64,000 bases of DNA from DATMGU01 sp035555315 (GTDB lineage Bacteria > Pseudomonadota > Alphaproteobacteria > ATCC43930 > CGMCC-115725): positions 17,366-81,365 of the forward strand of contig DATMGU010000095.1 of assembly GCA_035555315.1 (NCBI GenBank), given 5' to 3'. Positions 42,854 through 51,271 of the stretch are shown here, piece after piece. Within the stretch, counting starts at the first letter, position 1. Every line of letters starts with the position of its first letter. A program made the translations under genes and the position numbers. The notes beneath the pieces were generated by a model. The model was not told the DNA's origin. It saw nothing but the letters and a program-made list of their open reading frames with translations, and did not search any database.

Positions 42854-44125
42854 TCACGCCGCCATCGGCATCGGCACCAGCGGGCTGTCGACCGCGATCG
42901 CCTCGCCGGCGCGGATGGTCAAGGCGGGTACGATCATCTCCGACGTGCGCACCACCTCGCCGGAATTGTCGCGCAGCTCGAAGCTGCCACGGCGCAGGTC
43001 CAGCACGCTGACATCGGCTGGGTAGCCGGGTTTCAAACTGCCGATCTCGTTACCGAGGCGCAGCATGGCGGCGGGGTTGCTGGTCACCGTGGCGACGATG
43101 TCGGGCAGTTTCATGCCCAGCGCCAACAGCTCGGTCATCGCATGGGTAAGGCAAAAGGGCGCCACGCCGAAGAACGGGTTGTCCTGGCGGACCGCCGCGT
43201 CGTTAGGGCCAGCCTGGGGATCGGGCACCCGGACGTTGTAGCCATGCAGATCGGCCCCCAGCGTGTGCGGCAGGATGCCCTCGGCCAGCACTTGGCGGGC
43301 CATGGCGAAGCTGAAATGCGAGCCGTGGCCAACATCGACCGTGACGCCCCGCTCCAGCGCCGCCCAGACGATCGGGTGCACTTTTCCGGTCTCGGCGGAG
43401 ACGAAGCCGCCGGGATGGCGGGTGAAGGGATGCGCCAGCACGTCGCCCGGCGCCATCAGCGGCACGATCGCCCGGACCAGCTCATCCGCGTCGATCGTCG
43501 CCTCGTCCTTGGTCGGCCACAGCTGTCCCAGATGGATGTAGAGCGGCACACCCGCGTCGCGGGCGATGTCGCGGCCGAGCTTCACCACCTCCAGGCCCCA
43601 GCGCGACGCACCGCCGATCTCGGCATGAGCCTTGATGCCCTTGACCAGATCCAGGTTCTCGCGCGCGGCCCGGACCGTCGCCTGAACGTTTACGCCGCCG
43701 GGGCCATAAAGCTCCGGATAGAGATGCCCTTCGAGGCCACCGACCAGATAGGCCGAGATGAAGCACAGCACGCGGGTACGCGCCGGCTCGACAATGAACT
43801 TGCGGAAGCCCGGAATCGTCATGCAGCTGGGGCCGCCCTGATCGACCACGGTGGTGACGCCGGAGCGCACGCCGACCATATCGGCCTCCAACCCGAACCG
43901 CCCGGTGACATGCTGGTAGACATGCGCATGGGTGTCGATCATGCCGGGCAGGACCAGCTTGCCGCCGACATCGATCACCCGCGCCGCTGCCTCGGCCGGG
44001 ATCGCCTGATCGACCGCCAGTACCTTGCCATCGGCGATCGCCACATCGGCCACCTGGTCGCGCCCCGCCGCCGGGTCGATCACCCGGCCGCCCCGCAGCA
44101 ACAGATCGATCTTGGGATGCGTCAT
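42854..44125 (-). CDS. Amidohydrolase / deacetylase-family metallohydrolase
   Basis: About 423 residues, starting MTHPKIDLLLRGGRVIDPAAG at 44125. The metal-binding TIM-barrel pattern is present: HxH at His66/His68 (DTHAHV), a possible carboxylated Lys165 (GIKAHAEIGG), His198 (YIHLGQ) and later AHPFTRH, VGHGSHFSF and LGADLHGYN. It fits the dihydroorotase-like deacetylase branch (EF0837-type). The substrate may be an N-acyl or cyclic amide. It is divergent from the molybdenum hydroxylase operon with a 123-bp gap, which may share regulation with it. Confidence 0.83.
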   Translation of the reverse strand: MTHPKIDLLLRGGRVIDPAAGRDQVADVAIADGKVLAVDQAIPAEAAARVIDVGGKLVLPGMIDTHAHVYQHVTGRFGLEADMVGVRSGVTTVVDQGGPSCMTIPGFRKFIVEPARTRVLCFISAYLVGGLEGHLYPELYGPGGVNVQATVRAARENLDLVKGIKAHAEIGGASRWGLEVVKLGRDIARDAGVPLYIHLGQLWPTKDEATIDADELVRAIVPLMAPGDVLAHPFTRHPGGFVSAETGKVHPIVWAALERGVTVDVGHGSHFSFAMARQVLAEGILPHTLGADLHGYNVRVPDPQAGPNDAAVRQDNPFFGVAPFCLTHAMTELLALGMKLPDIVATVTSNPAAMLRLGNEIGSLKPGYPADVSVLDLRRGSFELRDNSGEVVRTSEMIVPALTIRAGEAIAVDSPLVPMPMAA

Positions 44126-44248
44126 CTTCGGCCTCGTATCATTCGTCTGATGGCATTTCGATTGCACTTTCATGCATAGATCAAGAGCATGCCGCCACCT
44201 TATTTTGTCGACGACACGCGGCTTGACCAGACACCAAAGGGTTTTTCG

Positions 44249-46609
44249 ATGCCAGAGGGCGATGCGCCGACGCTAACGACCTCGGGCGTGGGGGCCGCCG
44301 TCCAGCGCAAGGAGGATGACCGGTATCTGCGCGGCCGGGGCGAATACATCGCGGATATCCGGCTCGCCGGGATGCGCGAGCTGGCCTTCCTGCGCAGCCC
44401 GCTGGCCCATGCCCGCATCCGCTCGATCAGGAAACCGGCGGGGATGGAGGGCCAGGTGTTCACCGCCGCCGACCTTATCGGCGTGCAACCGATCCTGGCG
44501 GTCTCCGCCCTGCCCGGCTTCAAGCCCTCGGCCCAGCCGGTCCTGGCCACCGACAAGGTGCGCTATGTCGGCGAGCCGATCGCGGTCTGCGTCGCCGCGA
44601 ACCGCTCGGCCGCCGAGGATCTGGCCGCCGCGATCGAGGTCGATTACGACGAGTTGCCGGCCAATGTCGACATGCTGGCGGCCCGCCAGGCGGGCGCCCC
44701 GCTGGTGCATGAGGCCTGGGGCGATAACGTCTTCCTGGAAACCTTCGTTGATGGCGATATGGACCACGCGCGGGCGACAGCACCGATCGTCATCCGGCGC
44801 AGCTTTCGCACGGCGCGGCAATGCATGTCGCCGATCGAGGGGCGCGGCGTGGTCGCGACCTGGGACCGGCGGCTGGAACAATTGCTGGTCTATTCCTCGA
44901 CGCAGTTGCCGCACATCATCCGCACCGGCCTCGCCGGCTGCCTCGGCCTCGATCACGGCCGGATCCGCGTGGTCGCCCCCGATGTCGGCGGCGGCTTCGG
45001 CTATAAGGGCGTCCTGCTGGCCGAGGAGGTCTGCGCGGGCTATCTCGCCAAGCTGCTCGGCCATCCGGTGCGCTGGATCGAGGATCGCCGGGAACAGCTG
45101 GTCGCCAACGCCAATTGCCGGGAACATCATTACGACGTCACCGCCTATGCCGATACCGATGGCAGGCTGATCGCGCTGGACGCCGAGGCCACGGTCGATG
45201 CCGGCGCCTATTCGGCCTATCCCTTCTCGGCCTGCCTGGAGGCCGCCCAGGTCGCCAGCATTCTGCCCGGACCCTATGATTTCGAGGCCTATCGCTGCCG
45301 GACCTGGTCGGCCGCGACCAACAAGCCGCCGATCCTGCCCTATCGCGGCGTCGCGCGCACCGGCGTGTGCTTCGCCATGGAGCTGATCATGGACGCCATC
45401 GCCCACGAGGTCGGGCGCGAGCCCCATGAAGTGCGGCTGCGCAACCTGATCCCGCCTGAGAAAATGCCGTTCGACAACATCACCCATAAGCATTTCGACA
45501 GCGGCGATTATCCCGAATGCCTGCGCCGGGCGGTCGCCGCGATCGATCTGCCGGCGATCCGCGCGCGCCAGGCGGCGGGCGAACCGGATGGCAGCCGGAT
45601 CGGTGTCGGCTTGGCGATCTTCTGCGAACAGGCCGCGCACGGCACCTCGGTCTATGCCGGCTGGGGCATCCCCATGGTGCCGGGGTTCGAACAGGCGGTG
45701 GCGCGGTTGACCCCCGATGGCGGCCTCGAACTGCGCGTCGGCATCCAATCGCATGGCCAGGGGCTGGAGACCACCCTGGCGCAAGTGGCGCACCAGGTGC
45801 TGGGCATCCCGCTCGACCGGATCATGGTGGTGCATGGCGATACCGGCGTGACGCCCTATTCGACCGGCACCTGGGGCTCGCGCTGCATGGTGATGGCAGG
45901 CGGCGCCGTCGCCACCGCGTGCCGCGACCTGGGCGACCGGCTGGCCCGCATCGGCGCCCATCTGCTGCAGGTCGCCCCCGATCAGGTCGAGGTCGGCGAC
46001 GACAAGGTGACCGGCCCGAACGGGGCGGTATCGATCGCCGAGATTGGCCGCACCTGGTACCTGAAGCCGCAGGACCTGCCGGACGACGTCATCCCGGGCG
46101 GTTTGGAAGTGACCTCCGGCTACAAGGCAGTGCGCGACAGCGGCACCTTCAGCTATGCCGCCCATGCGGTCGTCGTGTCGGTCGATGTCGAACTGGGGGC
46201 GGTGCGCATCCTGGACTATGTGGTGGTCGAGGATGGCGGCGTGCTGGTCAACCCGATGATCGTCGACGGCCAGGTCGCCGGCGGGCTGGCGCAGGGCATC
46301 GGCACCGCGCTTTACGAGGAGATGAGCTACAGCGCCGAGGGCCAGCCGCTCGCCTCGACCCTGGCCGATTACATGCTGCCGGGCGCCACCGAGGTGCCCG
46401 ATCCACGTATCGAGCATATGGAGACACCGTCGCCCTATACCACTTTCGGCCAGAAAGGCATCGGCGAGGGCGGTGCCATCGGCCCGCCCGCGGCGATCGC
46501 CAACGCGGTCAACGACGCATTGCGCCCGCTCGGCGTCGAGATCGGCGAGGTACCGATCACCCCGCGCCGGCTGCTGGCGGCCCTGGCCACCGCTCAAGGT
46601 GCCGCATGA
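44249..46609 (+). CDS. Molybdenum hydroxylase large subunit (xanthine dehydrogenase / CoxL family)
   Basis: About 786 residues from MPEGDAP at 44249; an upstream ATG at 44189 is in frame. The molybdopterin-binding architecture is complete: RKEDDRYLRGRGEYIADI at the start, VGGGFGYKG, the PYRGVARTGVCFAMEL loop, and the catalytic Glu in GIGEGGAIGPP near residue 750. It hydroxylates a carbon next to N in an aromatic or heterocyclic substrate, or oxidises an aldehyde. It is followed by FAD and FeS subunits, all coupled by overlap or a few bases. The CoxL-type AYxCSFR motif is not visible, so CO oxidation is unlikely. Confidence 0.92.
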   Translation: MPEGDAPTLTTSGVGAAVQRKEDDRYLRGRGEYIADIRLAGMRELAFLRSPLAHARIRSIRKPAGMEGQVFTAADLIGVQPILAVSALPGFKPSAQPVLATDKVRYVGEPIAVCVAANRSAAEDLAAAIEVDYDELPANVDMLAARQAGAPLVHEAWGDNVFLETFVDGDMDHARATAPIVIRRSFRTARQCMSPIEGRGVVATWDRRLEQLLVYSSTQLPHIIRTGLAGCLGLDHGRIRVVAPDVGGGFGYKGVLLAEEVCAGYLAKLLGHPVRWIEDRREQLVANANCREHHYDVTAYADTDGRLIALDAEATVDAGAYSAYPFSACLEAAQVASILPGPYDFEAYRCRTWSAATNKPPILPYRGVARTGVCFAMELIMDAIAHEVGREPHEVRLRNLIPPEKMPFDNITHKHFDSGDYPECLRRAVAAIDLPAIRARQAAGEPDGSRIGVGLAIFCEQAAHGTSVYAGWGIPMVPGFEQAVARLTPDGGLELRVGIQSHGQGLETTLAQVAHQVLGIPLDRIMVVHGDTGVTPYSTGTWGSRCMVMAGGAVATACRDLGDRLARIGAHLLQVAPDQVEVGDDKVTGPNGAVSIAEIGRTWYLKPQDLPDDVIPGGLEVTSGYKAVRDSGTFSYAAHAVVVSVDVELGAVRILDYVVVEDGGVLVNPMIVDGQVAGGLAQGIGTALYEEMSYSAEGQPLASTLADYMLPGATEVPDPRIEHMETPSPYTTFGQKGIGEGGAIGPPAAIANAVNDALRPLGVEIGEVPITPRRLLAALATAQGAA

Positions 46610-47409
46610 AGGCGACCAGCCTCGACTATGCCCGCGCCGGCAGCCTCGCCGAGGCGGCCGCTCTGCTGGCCGAGGGCGGCGACGGCGCCCGCCCGCTATC
46701 CGGCGGCCAATCGCTGGGACCGATGCTGAACCTGCGCCTGGCCTCGCCCCGGCTGCTGGTCGACCTCCGGCACATCCCGGAACTGCGCGGCATCGAGGAA
46801 ACCGCCGAGGCGCTGACGATCGGGGCGGCGATCACCCACGCGGCGATCGAGGACCGCCGAGTGCCGGATATCGGCCATGACGTGCTGCCGCGCGTCGCCG
46901 GCGGCATCGCCTATCGCGCGGTGCGCAATCGCGGCACGATCGGCGGCGGCCTCGCCCATGCCGATCCGGCCGCCGATTGGGTCAGCGCGCTCACGGCCCT
47001 GGATGCGACGGTGCTGACCTATGCCGCCGCCGGTACCCGCGCCATGCCGATCGGCGCCTTCATCCTCGGCGCGTTTCATACGAGCCTGCTGCCCGGCGAG
47101 TTCATCCAGGCGATCCGCATCCCCCGCCTGTCGCCCGCGGCGCGATGGGGTTGGTACAAGGTGTGCCGCAAGCCCGGCGAATTCGCCGCCTCGATCGGCG
47201 CCATCCTGCATGATCCACCGCGCGGGGTTTACCGCGCGGTGATGGGGGCGACCGGCGGCCGGCCGGTGCTGCTCACCGGCGGCGGCCCACTCGATGCCCC
47301 GCTCGATGCTGGGAAGGCACTCGCCGCCGAAGCCTCGGAACTCGACGCGATCGACCGGCACATCCATACCGTTGCCTTGAAACGCGCCCTGGCGATGATC
47401 CAGCCATGA
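46606..47409 (+). CDS. Molybdenum hydroxylase FAD-binding subunit (CoxM-like)
   Basis: A 267-residue flavoprotein of the CO-dehydrogenase/xanthine-dehydrogenase M-subunit family. PLSGGQSLGPMLNLRLASP and NRGTIGGGLAHADPAADW are the two FAD-binding motifs. It passes electrons from the Mo site through the FeS subunit to FAD. The start overlaps the stop of the large subunit (ATGA). Confidence 0.93.
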   Translation: MKATSLDYARAGSLAEAAALLAEGGDGARPLSGGQSLGPMLNLRLASPRLLVDLRHIPELRGIEETAEALTIGAAITHAAIEDRRVPDIGHDVLPRVAGGIAYRAVRNRGTIGGGLAHADPAADWVSALTALDATVLTYAAAGTRAMPIGAFILGAFHTSLLPGEFIQAIRIPRLSPAARWGWYKVCRKPGEFAASIGAILHDPPRGVYRAVMGATGGRPVLLTGGGPLDAPLDAGKALAAEASELDAIDRHIHTVALKRALAMIQP

Positions 47410-47424
47410 GTACCCAGCCATGAG
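47400..47424 (+). repeat. 11-bp tandem duplication containing a start codon
   Basis: CCAGCCATGAG occurs at 47400-47410 and 47414-47424. The first copy holds a stop of the FAD subunit and a dead-end ATG that terminates after five codons. The second holds the real start of the FeS subunit at 47420. Confidence 0.8.
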
Positions 47425-48550
47425 CCTGTCCCGCGCGATCTCGCTGACCGTGAACGGCGCGGTGGTGAGCGCCGTCGTCGAAGGCGCCACCCATCTCGCG
47501 GATTTCCTCCGGGAGCAGCGCGACCTGACCGGAACCCATCTCGGCTGCGAGCACGGCGTCTGCGGCGCCTGCACCGTGCTGATCGACGGGGAACCGGCGC
47601 GGTCCTGCATCACGCTGGCCGCCGCCTGCGACGGCGCCGAGGTGCGCACCGTCGAGGGCCTGGACGACGACCCGGTCACCACGCGCCTGCGCGCCGCCTT
47701 CAAGATCGACCATGGGCTGCAATGCGGCTATTGCACGCCCGGGATGCTGGTGACCGCTCGCGACATCGTGCGGCGCCTGCCCCAGGCGGACGAGGCGCGG
47801 ATCCGCCTCGAACTCAGCGGCAACCTATGTCGCTGCACCGGTTACGCCGGTATCGTCCGCGCCATCCGGCGGGTGCTGGCAGACCCGCCGCCGCTGGTGG
47901 AAGCGGCACGAGCCCCCGTGGCACCCCAAGTGAGTTTCGCGCACCCCACCACGGTAGCGCCTCCCATCCAGATCCCACCACCCGCTGCCATCGGGCCGTC
48001 GCCCGGGACCGGTCTTCAGCAAACGCTGCGCCTGGCCGTGCCGATCGATACGGTCTGGCAAGCGGTGAAGGATCCGGCGCTGATCGCCGCCTGCGTGCCG
48101 GGTGTCGAACTCACCCATGCAGACGCGACCAATCTGACCGGCGGCATGGTCGTCGGCTTGGGCCCGATCCGAGCGCGGTTCCAGGGCAGAGCCGCGCTCG
48201 CTTATCAGGACGCGGAGCGGGCGGGCACCATCACCGGCGAGGGCCGTGACGCCACCACGGGTACGCTGCTGCGCGCGACCGCCGGGTTCCGGGTCACCTC
48301 CGCCGGACCGGCGGAAACCATCGTCGCCCTATCGATCGATTACCAGCTGCGCGGTGCCTTGGCGCAGTTCGGCCGTGGCGCCGTGGTCCAGGCCCTGGCA
48401 CAGGAACTGACCCGGCAGGTCGCCCACACCTTGGAGGCGCGGCTGCGCGGCGATCCGACCGCCCCCGCCGCACCGCCGCGGCTTTCCGCAGGACGTCTGG
48501 TTTGGGCAACCATCCGGCACAGGCTCAGCCGCTGGTTCGGCGTGGGTTGA
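47420..48550 (+). CDS. Molybdenum hydroxylase 2Fe-2S subunit fused to a CoxG-like (SRPBCC) domain
   Basis: A 376-residue fusion. Residues 1-155 are the CoxS-type subunit with all eight cysteines: Cys43, 48, 51 and 63 for the plant-type cluster, and Cys102, 105, 137 and 139 (QCGYCTPGM; NLCRCTGY) for the second cluster. After a proline-rich linker (about 160-200), residues about 200-345 form a CoxG/SRPBCC domain (VPIDTVWQAVKDPALIAACVPGVE, GRAALAYQDAERAGTITGEG). CoxG recruits the oxidase to the membrane or carries quinone in some systems. The fusion suggests electron delivery to the membrane. Confidence 0.9.
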   Translation: MSLSRAISLTVNGAVVSAVVEGATHLADFLREQRDLTGTHLGCEHGVCGACTVLIDGEPARSCITLAAACDGAEVRTVEGLDDDPVTTRLRAAFKIDHGLQCGYCTPGMLVTARDIVRRLPQADEARIRLELSGNLCRCTGYAGIVRAIRRVLADPPPLVEAARAPVAPQVSFAHPTTVAPPIQIPPPAAIGPSPGTGLQQTLRLAVPIDTVWQAVKDPALIAACVPGVELTHADATNLTGGMVVGLGPIRARFQGRAALAYQDAERAGTITGEGRDATTGTLLRATAGFRVTSAGPAETIVALSIDYQLRGALAQFGRGAVVQALAQELTRQVAHTLEARLRGDPTAPAAPPRLSAGRLVWATIRHRLSRWFGVG

Positions 48551-48604
48551 CGTCCAGCCGTCTTCTCCATATCCAACGCGCGCCACTCTACGGAGCACAG
48601 CTTG

Positions 48605-49558
48605 ATGGAAAGATCGGTTTCCGTGGCATCGAGCCACGACGCCCATGCCGGCCCGGCTCGCTTGACGGTCGCCGTCATCGGTCTCGGCAGCATCGGCGGC
48701 GTCGCCGCCGGATGCCTGCGGGACGCCGATCGGCACGATATCATCGCCTGTGCCCGGCGGCCGCTCGATCGGCTCATCCTTGAGCGGCCGGAGGGGAATG
48801 TCGATGTTCCGCTGCGTACCCTGACGGATCCCCTGGAGGCGAGGCCGGTCGACTGGGTGCTCCTCTGCACCAAAGCGCATGAGACGGCGTCGACCGCCCC
48901 GTGGCTTGAGCGGCTCTGTCGGCCTTCGACCCGGATCGCCGTCCTGCAGAACGGGATCGACCACGCGGCACGCGTGGCACCGTTCATTGCGGGGGCGACC
49001 GTCGTGCCGGCCATCGTTTATTACAACGGCGAGCGGCTTGCCCCGGATCGCGTGCGTCTTCGCCACGTCGTCGAGCACGACCTCGCCGTACCGGATGACG
49101 CGGCGGGCCGCGCCTTCGCGCAGCTGCTCGACGGTACGCCGCTGCGGGTCTCGTTGAGCGCCGACTTCACCACGCTCATGTGGCGAAAGCTGCTGATCAA
49201 CGCGGTGGCGAACCCGATCACAGCGCTCACCCGCCAGCGGCAGTCGGTGTTGCGGCGCGACGACGTGCGCGCGCTGTGCCTCGCGGTCCTCGACGAAGCG
49301 GTGGCGGTCGCTCGCACCGACGGGGCTCGCCTGGTCGCAGACGAAGCCGCTCAAACGCTGTCGACGCTCCTCACCTATCCGGCCGAAGCGGGAACATCGA
49401 TGTATTTCGACTGTCTTGCCGGTCGGCCGCTGGAATTCGAGGCGCTGACAGGCGCCATCGTCGCGGCTGGCGAGCGGCACGCCATCGCGACACCGCTCAA
49501 TCGGGCGCTCCTCACCCTGCTGAATGCGGTCAGCGATGCCGCCAAGAGCGGCGGCTGA
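48605..49558 (+). CDS. Ketopantoate reductase-like (ApbA/PanE) dehydrogenase
   Basis: A 317-residue NADP-dependent dehydrogenase. The Rossmann motif GLGSIGG follows a short N-terminal extension, and LLCTKAHET carries the catalytic lysine. RKLLINAVANPITALTRQ and GTSMYFDCLAGRPLEFEALTG are the typical C-terminal motifs. Paralogues of PanE are common in catabolic clusters, where they reduce other oxoacids. Its position right after the molybdenum hydroxylase genes suggests such a role, but pantothenate synthesis cannot be excluded. The GTG/TTG before the ATG at 48605 is not used. Confidence 0.85.
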   Translation: MERSVSVASSHDAHAGPARLTVAVIGLGSIGGVAAGCLRDADRHDIIACARRPLDRLILERPEGNVDVPLRTLTDPLEARPVDWVLLCTKAHETASTAPWLERLCRPSTRIAVLQNGIDHAARVAPFIAGATVVPAIVYYNGERLAPDRVRLRHVVEHDLAVPDDAAGRAFAQLLDGTPLRVSLSADFTTLMWRKLLINAVANPITALTRQRQSVLRRDDVRALCLAVLDEAVAVARTDGARLVADEAAQTLSTLLTYPAEAGTSMYFDCLAGRPLEFEALTGAIVAAGERHAIATPLNRALLTLLNAVSDAAKSGG

Positions 49559-49563
49559 GGACG

Positions 49564-49896
49564 CTATTCGGGCCGCACGACCGATTGATCCAGACCGGCG
49601 ATCAGCACCGTCCCAGCCTCGATCCGCGTCGGATAGACCTTGAGCGACGGGCAGGCGGGGCCGGAGATCTGTTTACCGGTCGGGATGTGGAAACAACCCT
49701 GATGACGCGGACAATGCACGCGATCACCCTCGACCGTGCCTTGGGAAAACCAGGCGGCTTGATGCGGGCATACCGCCTGGGTCGCATAGACCACGCCTTC
49801 TAGATCGTAGAGCGCCAGGGCGTGTCCACCGATTTCGACCTCAAGCAGGGTGCCGGGCAGAACATCCCGCCGTGCCGCCGCCCTATGCCATGCCAT
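49564..49896 (-). CDS. Rieske 2Fe-2S ferredoxin
   Basis: A 110-residue single-domain Rieske protein. The cluster ligands are Cys43-x-His45 (CPHQ) and Cys62-x2-His65 (CPRHQGCFH), and FHIPTGKQISGPACPSLKVY follows. It acts as an electron carrier for an oxygenase. A strong GGGAGGGG ribosome site precedes ATG 49896. It is convergent to the ketopantoate-reductase-like gene with only 5 bp between. No oxygenase is directly adjacent. Confidence 0.9.
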   Translation of the reverse strand: MAWHRAAARRDVLPGTLLEVEIGGHALALYDLEGVVYATQAVCPHQAAWFSQGTVEGDRVHCPRHQGCFHIPTGKQISGPACPSLKVYPTRIEAGTVLIAGLDQSVVRPE

Positions 49897-49916
49897 CGCC
49901 CCTCCCGGGAGCGCGC

Positions 49917-50381
49917 TCAGTGCAGGCTCGTCTGGATATAGTTCAACGCGGTCATCAGAATGCCGATCAGCAGGGCGACGCACAATGTGTTGATGCACAG
50001 CTTCGTGACACCGCTCACTGGCTTGCGCGGTTTGGCCCGTTTCGCCGGCCGGCTGGCAGCCTGCCGTTGTTTGGCGACCGCCGACCGGCGCTGCTCATAG
50101 CGCTCGGCCATCGCCTTCCGATCGACCGGAGTATTGACGGATGGGGCTTTTTTGCCGTCCTCCGCCGCCCGGTCGCGCCTTAGGATCGTCACCTGCTTAT
50201 AAACCTGGGTGGCCGGATCGAAGGTATTGCTGACGACGCGGACGGCCAGTGTGTTGCGACCAGCTTCCAAGGCGCGCAGCGCCTCGGCCTTGGCCGCTTC
50301 GGCGCTGTCGTACCGCGCGCCTATGCGCCAGGTGCCGGCGCTGAACAGTTCGACCTCGAACATGTCGTCGTTTATCGGCAT
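49917..50381 (-). CDS. Hypothetical protein with C-terminal membrane helix
   Basis: A 154-residue protein starting MPINDDMFEVELFSAGTW. The first 60 residues look like a small alpha/beta domain (RYDSAEAAKAEALRALEAG). A lysine/arginine-rich linker (about 95-125) leads to a single C-terminal helix (CINTLCVALLIGILMTALNYI). It is likely a tail-anchored inner-membrane protein. I do not recognise the family. The gene is in the same direction as its neighbour at 50462, 80 bp downstream of it. Confidence 0.6.
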   Translation of the reverse strand: MPINDDMFEVELFSAGTWRIGARYDSAEAAKAEALRALEAGRNTLAVRVVSNTFDPATQVYKQVTILRRDRAAEDGKKAPSVNTPVDRKAMAERYEQRRSAVAKQRQAASRPAKRAKPRKPVSGVTKLCINTLCVALLIGILMTALNYIQTSLH

Positions 50382-50440
50382 CGTAAACTCTTCGGCTTGG
50401 TGTTGTGTCGGCCCCATTCCTCGGGCGTTATGCGGTTCGT

Positions 50441-50461
50441 CGAGCCCGTATGTCGGGCTCG
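50441..50461 (-). terminator. Possible hairpin terminator after the gene at 50462
   Basis: CGAGCCCG (50441-50448) and CGGGCTCG (50454-50461) form a perfect 8-bp stem with a 5-nt loop directly after the stop codon of the 50462-50977 gene. No U run follows on the minus strand, so a rho-independent role is uncertain. Confidence 0.4.
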
Positions 50462-50977
50462 TTAGAAGAAGGCGTCGACGGCATCCTGCACCGAGCTGTT
50501 CTCGGCGCCATGGATGACCGCCGAGCCCGCTTCGACCAGTTGCTGCAACTGCATCGAGTATACCGCGCCAATCTGCGCCAGATCGTCGGCCGCCGAAATA
50601 CCGGGCATCGACCCCTCGGGCGTCTCGGTCTCGCGCGCCTCCACGGCGGCGGCGGCCAGTTCCTGTCGCGCCATCTCGACCATCTCGGTCAATTGGTCGA
50701 TCGTGTCGTCGAACGGAATGCGCGCTTCGGCGGGCGCTTGGCGATAGGCCTCGATCGCGACCCCGGCGAAGGGCAAGCCACTTGCTTCAAAATGTTCCTC
50801 ATAGCTGCGGAACACCCAGGCATCGATATCCTCCATCACTTCCGGGACGTCGCTCAGCATGCCAAGCAGCATGATTACCTCATTGAAACTATTGAAGTAA
50901 TCTGTCGACAAAAAGGTCTCCGGATCGATCGTCGTGCCGACGAGCTGATGGCGCAGCTGCTCGATATCCATGCTCAT
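50462..50977 (-). CDS. Unrecognised acidic helical protein
   Basis: A 171-residue, strongly acidic, mostly helical protein (MDIEQLRHQLVGTTIDPETF; DTIDQLTEMVEMARQELAAAAVEARETETPEG). It has no signal peptide, membrane helix or catalytic motif. The length and helical repeats would suit a chaperone- or adaptor-like role, but this is speculation. It lies upstream of the tail-anchored protein gene, and the two may be transcribed together although a hairpin separates them. Confidence 0.6.
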   Translation of the reverse strand: MSMDIEQLRHQLVGTTIDPETFLSTDYFNSFNEVIMLLGMLSDVPEVMEDIDAWVFRSYEEHFEASGLPFAGVAIEAYRQAPAEARIPFDDTIDQLTEMVEMARQELAAAAVEARETETPEGSMPGISAADDLAQIGAVYSMQLQQLVEAGSAVIHGAENSSVQDAVDAFF

Positions 50978-51271
50978 AATGGCCCCGTACTGTTCTTTCG
51001 CGAGGCCATCTTCGCCGCGGTAGGTTTCGATTCACTAAACATGGGAGCTGTGGCTGGCCCAAAATGCGATATTTTTTCAAGGATCAGACGTGGATCCAGA
51101 GGAATTTCAGGGGCTTTTATGTCGCGGCTCAAAGCCCGGTGGGTGGCCTATATGATAGGGTGACTGAATGAGATGGACGCGGGCGTCGAACGTTTTGATA
51201 GAGCCCATCGGACTGGTGGCGTGCCCCCGCGTCCGGTCCGCAGCACCGCACCCGACGACGGAGGAAGATCC

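Noticed and set aside
44273..46597. 774-codon open frame on the minus strand
   Set aside because: It is antisense to the molybdenum hydroxylase large subunit, with the same biased composition and no domain.
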